DNA of 5,669 nucleotides, taken from Bacillota bacterium (GTDB lineage: Bacteria > Bacillota > Clostridia > Oscillospirales > Acutalibacteraceae). The position numbers and the translations under genes are program-made. The DNA lies in assembly GCA_023397245.1 (NCBI GenBank), contig JAEWUH010000255.1, positions 1 to 5,669 of the forward strand, read 5' to 3'. Position 1 is the first letter of the stretch. Each line of letters opens with the position of its first letter. Under the pieces are notes generated by a model that saw only the letters and a list, made by a program, of their open reading frames with translations, ran no database searches and was not told the DNA's origin. Shown here in pieces: positions 1-5,340 of the stretch.

Positions 1-2
1 AT

Positions 3-500
3 GATGCCGACATTTATGTGCACGTAAAACTCAGTGAGCATTATGATTCGCAGATACCGATCGACGAAATGCTTTTCCATATCGAAGGAAAGGGCTGGAT
101 ACGCGTCTGTCTGCGGTATACCGACGATCCGTATGATATGTACGGCATTTATTCGCTGGAGCCAGGCCGACATGGGGAGCTTTCGCCTTATCTGGATGTA
201 GGCTCTGACGGGCAGTGGCATAATTTGGGAGACGCGTATGTAACGATTCCGGAAGAAAGCAATGAAGATGAAATGGAATACCGCATCGATATTAAAGCAC
301 TGGAACAGGCAATGGGCTGGGCGGAAGGCACGGTGAACAACAGCGGCAAGATCATTGTTGCCATGCCCAATTTAGGCAATCAGCACGTCGTAGTAACAGG
401 CACCTCCACGGCGCCTCTGGTGGGCGTTGCCGTTTCTCTGACCGCCGTGGCTCTGGTGTTTGTTTTCCGTAAATACAGAAGGAGAAAAGTACAGCTGTGA
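3..500 (+). CDS. C-terminal part of a surface protein with an exosortase-type (Firmicu-CTERM-like) sorting tail (5' truncated)
   Basis: The reading frame is open to the left edge, so the start lies upstream; an internal GTG at 18 has no convincing ribosome binding site. About 165 residues are visible. Most of them form a polar, acidic, beta-rich segment (for example WIRVCLRYTDDP, EMEYRIDIKALEQAMGW) that should lie outside the cell. The final ~36 residues are tripartite: a TGTSTAP stretch, a hydrophobic helix of about 18 residues (APLVGVAVSLTAVALVFVF), then the basic tail RKYRRRKVQL. There is no LPXTG-type motif, so ordinary sortase anchoring is unlikely. This layout matches the Firmicu-CTERM type of signal that I associate with XrtG. 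The next gene is an XrtG-like exosortase whose GTG start overlaps this gene's TGA stop by 4 nt, which supports a substrate-enzyme pair. The function of the outer domain is unknown; a carbohydrate-binding-like beta sandwich is only a guess. Confidence 0.8.
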   Translation, partial: DADIYVHVKLSEHYDSQIPIDEMLFHIEGKGWIRVCLRYTDDPYDMYGIYSLEPGRHGELSPYLDVGSDGQWHNLGDAYVTIPEESNEDEMEYRIDIKALEQAMGWAEGTVNNSGKIIVAMPNLGNQHVVVTGTSTAPLVGVAVSLTAVALVFVFRKYRRRKVQL

Positions 501-1102
501 ATCTCTTTACCGTAGTCTGCTTTGTGATATGGATTTATGTTCTGGCGGCGCTTTACCGGTGCAGACTGAACTTTTTTCAGTTCCTCTGGGGGAGCGTCGG
601 AACGTTTGTCTTTTTGATGATGTGGGTTCAGCCGGTCGTGATTATTCCGCTTTCCCGCCTGGTCACCTCGGTAACCGGTCTGGTGGGCAGCTGGACGGGC
701 ATGTTCGAAGTGAATTATGCGTACAGCTTTATTTTCATCAATTATTCCGGCGAATCCATTTCCCTGTACATCGATTATGAATGCTCCGGCATCGTGGAAA
801 TGATGGCGTTTGTGTCCATGCTGCTGTTCTATCAGGTATATAATGTGGGGCAGCGTGTCGCAATCAGCGCGGCGGGCTGCGTCTTTATTCTGTTCGCGAA
901 TGTTGTGCGGCTTCTTGTCATCTGTACCATGACCTATTTCGGCGGCAGCGATATTTACTATATCGCACATACGATTGTGGGACGAATCGTCTTTTACGCG
1001 CTTTCCATCGGATTGTATTACTATGTTTTTACCTACTCGCAGATCATCCGGCAGAAGATAGGGGGTGTGCGGTATTCAGAACATTCTGGAGGCAATGTCT
1101 AA
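497..1102 (+). CDS. xrtG: Exosortase family protein, XrtG type
   Basis: A polytopic membrane protein of 201 aa with about five or six hydrophobic helices. The exosortase catalytic triad can be placed: Cys96 in YECSGIVEMM, Arg138 in FANVVRLLVI, and His158 in YIAHTIVGR, each at the edge of a membrane segment as in EpsH/exosortase proteins. In that family these residues are thought to cleave C-terminal sorting signals of surface proteins, by analogy with sortases. The short length and the neighbours (exosortase G-type glycosyltransferase, pterin-synthase-like protein) point to the Gram-positive XrtG branch. The start is GTG at 497, overlapping the upstream TGA; an AAGGAG at 479-484 lies 12 nt away, slightly far, so translational coupling is likely. 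The candidate substrate is the protein encoded directly upstream. The family assignment is firm; the actual chemistry of XrtG is unproven as far as I know. Confidence 0.9.
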   Translation: MNLFTVVCFVIWIYVLAALYRCRLNFFQFLWGSVGTFVFLMMWVQPVVIIPLSRLVTSVTGLVGSWTGMFEVNYAYSFIFINYSGESISLYIDYECSGIVEMMAFVSMLLFYQVYNVGQRVAISAAGCVFILFANVVRLLVICTMTYFGGSDIYYIAHTIVGRIVFYALSIGLYYYVFTYSQIIRQKIGGVRYSEHSGGNV

Positions 1103-2444
1103 GCAGATCGTTTTCTGGGCTGCATGGGTCGTTATTCCGCTTCTCATGGAGATTATCCCCTCGCTTTTCGGATTCCTTATACTGGTAAGAAAGAGCCGAT
1201 ATCATAAAAAGGACATTCCGATTACCTATTGGCCCGAGATTACGGTGATTGTGCCGAATTACAATTCGGGGGACACGCTGGAAAAATGCCTGGAATCGGT
1301 CTTTCGCGGCGAATATCCCGCGGATAAGATCACCGTACTGATTATGAATAACGGAAGTACCGACAACAGCTTTGAGGTTTACAGCCGGTATCAGTCGGAG
1401 CACAGCGCATATCACCTGAAATGGATGAACGCAAAGCAGGGAAAATCGCACGCGCTGAATATGGCTTTGTTCCACAGTACGGGAAAATATATTATTCAAA
1501 TCGACAGCGACGGGGTACTTCATTCCGCCGCGCTAAAAAATATGGTGGTGCGCTTTGAAAACCATACGGACATCGACTGCATGACCGGAGTAATCCTGAC
1601 CGATCCGGAACAGATCAGCAAAACGAAGAACTTTTTCAAAAGACTGATGCAGAAAACCGAATTCTTTGAATACGCGCAGGCGTTTCTGGCGGGCAGGAAC
1701 TTTCAGTCACAGCTTAACAGCATTTTCACTATGGCCGGGGCCTTCTCCGCGTTCCGCAAATCCATCATTCTGAAAACAAGGCTCTACAACACGGAAACCG
1801 TGGGGGAGGATACCCACATCACGTTTCAGATACGCCGCCTGCTGAAAGGGAAAATCGGCATCTGTGAAAACGCGCTTTTCTTTGTCGATCCCATCCCCGA
1901 TATGAACAGCCTTTACATACAGCGGCAGAGGTGGCAGAGGGGCGAAATCGAGGTCGTCCATATGTTTGACAAGACCGTCGGTTCGGCTGCCCAGTTTGTC
2001 ACGAATTTTATGACGCGCCTTATAATGTATGACCACACATTTGCCTTTCCGCGCATGATCTGGTATTTCGCCCTGCCGTGCCTTGTGTTTGTGAATTATC
2101 CCATCCGCTATGTCGTCCTGTCAACCTTTTATATTTATATTCTGTATGCCCTGACCTCGTTTCTGTATTATCTGTGTATCTGCGCGTATTTATCGTTTGA
2201 CCGTAAAATACAGAAATACTATATGCGCAAGGCCTATTTGGTTTTTATCCTGCCGGTCTTCAATTTCATTGTTTTCTGGATCCGGCTGGCCGGAATCATT
2301 AACAGCACGAAAAACCAGAGCAGCTGGAAGGCCCGGACTCTCCGCCAGGAAAAGAGCGACCTGCGCACGGTCGTGGATACCGATTTGACGTTTTACAACC
2401 GGTGGATCGGAAGGCTGCGGAGATTTGTGAACAATCAGGAGTAA
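1095..2444 (+). CDS. Exosortase G-associated family 2 glycosyltransferase, membrane-bound
   Basis: A 449-aa processive-type GT2 enzyme related in architecture to PgaC, hyaluronan and cellulose synthases. An N-terminal membrane helix (about 5-31) is followed by the catalytic GT-A domain: nucleotide-binding start IVPNYNSGDTLEKC (52-65), NNGSTD (85-90), KQGKSHALN (114-122), the metal-binding DSD (137-139), the acceptor/catalytic GEDT (237-240) and QRQRW (276-280). Three C-terminal membrane segments follow at about 318-336, 338-362 and 378-400, then a basic cytoplasmic tail of about 45 residues. No PilZ domain is visible. It should build or extend a glycan from a UDP-sugar at the inner membrane face; the sugar cannot be read from sequence. 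ATG 1095 is chosen because MSKQIVFWAAWVVIPLLMEI leads straight into the first helix; GGAGG at 1088-1092 is only 2 nt away, so a GTG at 1065 in the same frame remains possible. It overlaps xrtG by 8 nt. Confidence 0.9.
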   Translation: MSKQIVFWAAWVVIPLLMEIIPSLFGFLILVRKSRYHKKDIPITYWPEITVIVPNYNSGDTLEKCLESVFRGEYPADKITVLIMNNGSTDNSFEVYSRYQSEHSAYHLKWMNAKQGKSHALNMALFHSTGKYIIQIDSDGVLHSAALKNMVVRFENHTDIDCMTGVILTDPEQISKTKNFFKRLMQKTEFFEYAQAFLAGRNFQSQLNSIFTMAGAFSAFRKSIILKTRLYNTETVGEDTHITFQIRRLLKGKIGICENALFFVDPIPDMNSLYIQRQRWQRGEIEVVHMFDKTVGSAAQFVTNFMTRLIMYDHTFAFPRMIWYFALPCLVFVNYPIRYVVLSTFYIYILYALTSFLYYLCICAYLSFDRKIQKYYMRKAYLVFILPVFNFIVFWIRLAGIINSTKNQSSWKARTLRQEKSDLRTVVDTDLTFYNRWIGRLRRFVNNQE

Positions 2445-2452
2445 CATCTTCC

Positions 2453-3484
2453 ATGAAAAGAAAACGGAGCATTGTGATTTTTTGCGCGCTGGTCTTATTC
2501 TGCGGGATAATACTGGCAGCATTCCGGCTGGAATGTGCAAGAAACGAAGAAAAAATATTAGAAGAATACAGTCTTGACCGGCAGAAGACCGCAGGGGAAA
2601 TCCTTGCATCCGCAGGCCAGGGGGACGCCTCCTTTGAACAGCAGGCGGAAGCGCTTCTGAAAAAGCGGATACAGACCTCCGCAAGCGTGTACGGCTGCGT
2701 GATCATCGACGGAAGGGTCATTTTTCTGCAGGATGAAACCGTTACCGCCGCGGTTCAGGGGAAAACGCCCGAACAGGTATTTTCCGGGTGGGGAAGCCCC
2801 GCTCTTTTCTCCGAGGCGGACAGCACGTTCGCTGTGGTGCCGAAAGCCGGGCAGACCTGTCTTGTAAGCTATGCGGAAAGCAAACAGGAGGGACATACCT
2901 ACGGGGTCGGTATTGTTTCCCGCGAAAGCTATATTCTGCGCCGGTACGGGGTGGATTTATCCGAGCGCTATTCGCTCATCCTGATTCTGCTGACGAAAAT
3001 CGTACTGCTGCTTTCGGCATGGTTCCTCCTGAACCGTTTGGAAAGTACCCGGCTTCAGGCCGAGGCCTTCCACAAAATGGCGCAGAACGACCGTTCCCGT
3101 ATTGAGGAGCTGACCGAGAAGCTGGAAAAACACAACGAACCCGAGCCGCGTGATAAACAGAAAATCTACCCCCAAGAAGTTGTGCATACGGTAATCGAGA
3201 GCCTGACACAGGAGCAGAAGGCCTGCGCCGGAATACTGCGTGTGAAATTCGCCGCGGACGGCCGCCGGGCGGTGGAAGCCGTATTGGAAGAATTCACCGG
3301 CGCGAACGGAGACCGCAGCATTGTCTGTATGGACGACGAAGAAACCGGCCTGATCCTGCTGCTGAATACAACGGCGGAAGATGCGCTGGCATATGAGGGC
3401 AGCCTGCGGGAAAAACTGCCGCGGGAAGCCAGGGTTCAGCTTGAATTTTTATTAAAGCCTGCAAAAAGACGGGAGGGCGGATAA
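2453..3484 (+). CDS. Two-helix membrane protein with extracytoplasmic sensor-like domain and degenerate GGDEF-like C-terminus
   Basis: 343 aa. Basic N-terminus MKRKR, a membrane helix at about 6-24, an outer domain of about 150 residues (25-172), a second helix at about 174-193, a charged probable coiled coil (195-228), and a cytoplasmic domain (about 240-335). The layout is that of a bacterial membrane sensor. In the C-terminal domain, DRSIVCMDDEETGLILLLNTTAEDA (287-311) resembles the strand-turn-strand around the GGDEF signature and the following helix of diguanylate cyclases, but the signature itself is absent, so catalysis is not expected. This is my pattern reading, not a database match. 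ATG 2453 has AGGAG at 2437-2441, 11 nt upstream, and starts just before the helix; an in-frame ATG at 2402 would add 17 polar residues inside the preceding gene. The gap to the glycosyltransferase is 8 nt. It could sense an outside signal and control the glycosyltransferase or carry a structural role. I do not recognise a named family. Confidence 0.85.
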   Translation: MKRKRSIVIFCALVLFCGIILAAFRLECARNEEKILEEYSLDRQKTAGEILASAGQGDASFEQQAEALLKKRIQTSASVYGCVIIDGRVIFLQDETVTAAVQGKTPEQVFSGWGSPALFSEADSTFAVVPKAGQTCLVSYAESKQEGHTYGVGIVSRESYILRRYGVDLSERYSLILILLTKIVLLLSAWFLLNRLESTRLQAEAFHKMAQNDRSRIEELTEKLEKHNEPEPRDKQKIYPQEVVHTVIESLTQEQKACAGILRVKFAADGRRAVEAVLEEFTGANGDRSIVCMDDEETGLILLLNTTAEDALAYEGSLREKLPREARVQLEFLLKPAKRREGG

Positions 3485-3930
3485 TGCTGTACAGCCAGTT
3501 CAAGTTTAATTTTTATCTGAATGCAAGCCATGCCATTTATATTAACGGAAAGCTGGGGCAGCGGCATCCGCATACATGGGAAATTACGCTCTATGTTATA
3601 AAAGGAGAGGATCAGTTCGTAAGGTTCGACGATGTGGAACAGGCGATTGAGACGTTTCTGGAGCCTTTTCAGGATCGCTGCCTGAACGATATCCCGCCGT
3701 TTACCACGATGAATCCTACTTTGGAACATCTTACGGAATTTCTGCTGAACAGTATCCAAAGCCTTCTGCAGAAAATGAAGTGGTATGTTTTCAGCATCCA
3801 GGTCAGCGAAACCCCGGCAAGGGCATACATCATCAGTCTGGTGGAAAATAATATTGCGGAAACGGTCTTAAAAAAGCAGGAAGCCAGAGATATTATCGAG
3901 CGTATTTACGGGGAAACGGAAACAAAATAA
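3484..3930 (+). CDS. 6-pyruvoyl-tetrahydropterin synthase-related protein, exosortase G-associated; catalytic residues replaced
   Basis: 148 aa with the T-fold layout of PTPS/QueD. The three zinc ligands are present: His16 (NASHAIY) and His28/His30 (HPHTW, in place of the usual HGH). The PTAE-like NPTLEHL (77-83) and the substrate-anchoring Glu109 in SETPARAY also match. The catalytic Cys, normally four residues before the first His of HGH, is Leu24, and the Asp-His pair that precedes LN in the family is Gln63-Asp64 here (FQDRCLND). Pterin synthase or queuosine activity is therefore doubtful; a ligand-binding role is plausible. A PTPS-like protein of this kind is a known companion of XrtG and its glycosyltransferase. 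The ATG overlaps the previous TAA by one base, with GGAGGG at 3472-3477 as ribosome binding site. It is the last gene of the operon. Confidence 0.88.
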   Translation: MLYSQFKFNFYLNASHAIYINGKLGQRHPHTWEITLYVIKGEDQFVRFDDVEQAIETFLEPFQDRCLNDIPPFTTMNPTLEHLTEFLLNSIQSLLQKMKWYVFSIQVSETPARAYIISLVENNIAETVLKKQEARDIIERIYGETETK

Positions 3931-3963
3931 ATTTCTGCTGCAAAAAGAATTTGCAGCAGAAAT
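3931..3963 (-). terminator. Perfect 14-bp hairpin, probable minus-strand terminator
   Basis: ATTTCTGCTGCAAA (3931-3944) and its exact complement (3950-3963) flank a 5-nt loop. It begins directly after the stop codon of the pterin-synthase-like gene. On the plus strand no T-run follows (AACAGG), whereas on the minus strand the stem is followed by TTTATTTTGTTT, so it fits best as a second terminator for the minus-strand gene ending at 4064. It may also protect the 3' end of the plus-strand operon mRNA. Confidence 0.5.
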
Positions 3964-3977
3964 AACAGGAATCAAAG

Positions 3978-4030
3978 AAAATGCGCCTTGAATGGACTTT
4001 CCAGTCCACGCAAAGCGCATTTTGTGTTTT
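3978..4030. terminator. Bidirectional intrinsic terminator between convergent genes
   Basis: Outer arms AAAATGCGC (3978-3986) and GCGCATTTT (4015-4023) pair perfectly, and an inner stem TGGACT (3993-3998) / AGTCCA (4003-4008) closes a TTCC loop. On the plus strand the stem runs into TTTTGTGTTTTT, a good termination tract for the xrtG operon; on the minus strand it runs into TTTTCTTT, serving the gene at 4064-4309. Confidence 0.8.
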
Positions 4031-4063
4031 TAGCGGGCTGTTATGCAGCGCCCCGGCTGGCTT

Positions 4064-4309
4064 TTATTGATGCAGCAGAACAAGCTTGGGCCGGTAGTTC
4101 TGCCTTTTCAGAGACAGGGCGTCAATGCTTTCATAATCCTTCCGCGAGCCGCTTTTTGAGATGCCGTCAAGATGAAGAAATGCGGGATATATGTACGAAC
4201 TGTCTGTTTGCCCCGGAATGATATTGAACTCAATGTACTCCATATTGTCGCTTTCGATTTCCTCAAGTTTCCGTTTGATGGAATTCACACTGACCAAAAT
4301 CTTTTGCAT
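4064..4309 (-). CDS. Small hypothetical protein (81 aa)
   Basis: Begins MQKILVSVNSIKRKLEEIE, has a charged helical start, then MEYIEFNIIPGQTDSSYIYP and a basic C-terminal half ending KLVLLHQ. There is no signal peptide or membrane helix, so it should be cytoplasmic. I do not recognise the family. It is supported as a real gene by a ribosome binding site AAAGGA (4319-4324) 9 nt before the ATG, a near-consensus promoter upstream, and terminators downstream. An in-frame ATG at 4327 lies within the ribosome binding site and is not the likely start. It is convergent with the xrtG operon and divergent from the acetyltransferase gene, so its role need not be linked to either. Confidence 0.75.
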   Translation of the reverse strand: MQKILVSVNSIKRKLEEIESDNMEYIEFNIIPGQTDSSYIYPAFLHLDGISKSGSRKDYESIDALSLKRQNYRPKLVLLHQ

Positions 4310-4343
4310 TTTAACACATCCTTTCAATTCGAAGTCTGCTTCC

Positions 4344-4371
4344 TATAATTTCTCTTCCTATGTAAATTATA
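4344..4371. promoter_or_regulatory. Dyad overlapping the -10 element, possible operator
   Basis: TATAATTT (4344-4351) and AAATTATA (4364-4371) are exact inverted copies 12 bp apart. The right half is the -10 box of the minus-strand promoter and the centre covers the expected transcription start, the usual place for a repressor site. The arms are pure A/T, so chance or a role as paired promoter elements is possible. Confidence 0.35.
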
Positions 4372-4394
4372 AGAAATGTTGAATACATTTTCAA
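4366..4394 (-). promoter_or_regulatory. Housekeeping-type promoter for the 81-aa gene
   Basis: Read on the minus strand: TTGAAA (4389-4394), a 17-bp spacer, and a perfect TATAAT (4366-4371). Transcription should start near 4358-4360, giving a leader of about 50 nt before the ATG at 4309. Confidence 0.8.
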
Positions 4395-4410
4395 TAGCGA
4401 AGAAAGTCGA

Positions 4411-4427
4411 ACAGGGACGTGTCCTGT
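4411..4427. repeat. Short palindrome, possible REP-like remnant
   Basis: ACAGGGACGTGTCCTGT contains the perfect 10-bp palindrome GGACGTGTCC apart from its two central bases, flanked by matching ACAG/CTGT. It lies in the divergent region between the minus-strand gene and the acetyltransferase. The 8-mer ACAGGGAC recurs at 5310-5317 on the other side of the acetyltransferase gene. It may be a regulator site, a repeat remnant or chance. Confidence 0.3.
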
Positions 4428-4480
4428 CAAATTGGTGAAAGTTTTTCTCTTTGTCGATAACTTGTTACAAAAAATTCATC

Positions 4481-4509
4481 TTTACGGATGCCCTTTGCGG
4501 GACTATACT
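4481..4509 (+). promoter_or_regulatory. Probable promoter for the acetyltransferase gene
   Basis: TTTACG (4481-4486), 17-bp spacer, TATACT (4504-4509). The -35 matches consensus at four of six positions and the -10 at five of six. The resulting leader of about 100 nt contains the short ORF at 4551-4595. Confidence 0.5.
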
Positions 4510-4550
4510 GATACTTACAAATATAAAATAATCATTCGGGCGGTGGTGTT

Positions 4551-4595
4551 GTGAAACGCTGTATTGTAATTGCCGGGATAGTCAGACGAAAATAA
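4551..4595 (+). CDS. Possible 14-codon leader peptide upstream of the acetyltransferase
   Basis: GTG-initiated MKRCIVIAGIVRRK ending in TAA, 6 nt before the AGGAG of the acetyltransferase gene. A GGCGGTGG stretch (4540-4547) sits in ribosome-binding range but is not a good match. Short leader ORFs in this position control several inducible antibiotic-resistance genes by translation attenuation. No clear hairpin hiding the downstream ribosome binding site is visible, so this is a weak call. Confidence 0.25.
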   Translation: MKRCIVIAGIVRRK

Positions 4596-4614
4596 TAAGC
4601 TAGGAGAATGTATT

Positions 4615-5250
4615 ATGACTGTTCCGGAAAATTTGATCTATCCCAGAAAGGATCACGAGTCGGTCTATCTGAAATATGTAATTAAGAACCCGAATATCAT
4701 TGTGGGCGACTATACATTTTATAACGATTTCGTCCGTGATCCGGCCGACTTTGAGAAAAATAATGTTCTGTACCATTATCCCGTGAACCGTGACAGGCTG
4801 ATAATCGGCAAATTCTGCTCGATTGCCTGCGGTGCAAAGTTCATTTTTACCAGCGCAAACCATTCGTTGAAATCCATTTCTACCTACCCGTTCCCGATTT
4901 TTGCAGATCAATGGGGTTTGGATTGGAAAAATGTTACGGACGCGTGGGACAACAAGGGCGATATCGTCGTCGGCAATGATGTCTGGATCGGGTACGAAGC
5001 GGTTGTTATGCCGGGCGTGCATATCGGCGACGGCGCAATCGTGGGAACCCGCGCGGTCGTCACGAAGGACGTCCCGCCCTACACGATTGTCGGCGGCGTT
5101 CCGGCGCGGGAAATCCGCAGGCGGTTTGACCCGGCAACCGCGGAAGCCCTTGAACAGCTCCGGTGGTGGGACTGGACGTATGAAAAGGTAAAACGGCATC
5201 TGCCGGAGATTATGGCGGGCAATATCAAAGAACTGTTAAAAGCCGAATAA
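4615..5250 (+). CDS. Vat/CatB-type hexapeptide O-acetyltransferase
   Basis: 211 aa, the usual length of the xenobiotic acetyltransferase family (Vat streptogramin A and CatB chloramphenicol acetyltransferases), which transfer acetyl from acetyl-CoA to a hydroxyl and act as trimers with left-handed beta-helix folds. Visible family marks: KNPNIIVGDYTFY (24-36), VLYHYP (51-56), LIIGKFCSIACGAKF (62-76), the catalytic His83 in SANHS, STYPFPIF, then GDIVVGNDVWIGYEAVVMPG with hexapeptide repeats and KDVPPYTIVGGVPAREIRRRF, and the WWDW motif near the C-terminus. The VLYHYP and STYPF segments lean towards Vat rather than CatB, but many chromosomal relatives have unknown substrates, so resistance is not established. 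AGGAG at 4602-4606, 8 nt before ATG, is a strong ribosome binding site. It is probably transcribed from its own promoter at 4481-4509. Confidence 0.92.
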   Translation: MTVPENLIYPRKDHESVYLKYVIKNPNIIVGDYTFYNDFVRDPADFEKNNVLYHYPVNRDRLIIGKFCSIACGAKFIFTSANHSLKSISTYPFPIFADQWGLDWKNVTDAWDNKGDIVVGNDVWIGYEAVVMPGVHIGDGAIVGTRAVVTKDVPPYTIVGGVPAREIRRRFDPATAEALEQLRWWDWTYEKVKRHLPEIMAGNIKELLKAE

Positions 5251-5257
5251 ATGAAAG

Positions 5258-5293
5258 AGCATCCGGCGGTCTGGTGAAAGGCCGCCGGATGCT
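5258..5293. other. GC-rich hairpin after the acetyltransferase gene
   Basis: GCATCCGGCGG (5259-5269) and CCGCCGGATGC (5282-5292) pair perfectly and the stem extends both ways (A5258-T5293 outside; three inner pairs including one G-T), leaving a 6-nt loop. No T-run follows on the plus strand (GTGATGAATCC), so it is not a canonical terminator; on the minus strand the tail is CTCTTTCATTTATT. It may be a weak terminator, an mRNA-stabilising element or an attenuator before the next gene. Confidence 0.6.
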
Positions 5294-5328
5294 GTGATGA
5301 ATCCGAAAAACAGGGACAGAATAGCAGT

Positions 5329-5335
5329 GAGGTGA
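5329..5335 (+). promoter_or_regulatory. Ribosome binding site that favours a TTG start at 5341
   Basis: GAGGTGA lies 5 nt before TTG 5341. The alternative in-frame GTG at 5332 is inside this site and has no purine-rich element upstream. Confidence 0.65.
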
Positions 5336-5340
5336 TTCGC

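Noticed and set aside
380..970. A 196-codon open frame on the minus strand
   Set aside because: It lies opposite the sorting-tail and exosortase genes, its translation is rich in His, Arg and Asn without any family pattern, and the plus-strand genes here are clearly recognisable.
2190..2721. Overlapping minus-strand open frames of 140 and 164 codons
   Set aside because: They lie opposite the end of the glycosyltransferase and the start of the sensor-like gene, have no ribosome binding site or recognisable domain, and are low-complexity Ser/Arg/Pro-rich.
3988..4221. A 77-codon plus-strand open frame
   Set aside because: It starts inside the terminator hairpin and is opposite the better supported 81-aa minus-strand gene, which has its own promoter and ribosome binding site.
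4452..4460. TTATCGACA on the minus strand, one base from a DnaA box
   Set aside because: A single imperfect copy with no further boxes or A/T-rich unwinding element does not support an origin.
4600..5199. A 199-codon open frame on the minus strand
   Set aside because: It is antisense to the acetyltransferase gene, whose protein has unmistakable family motifs; the long antisense frame follows from codon bias.
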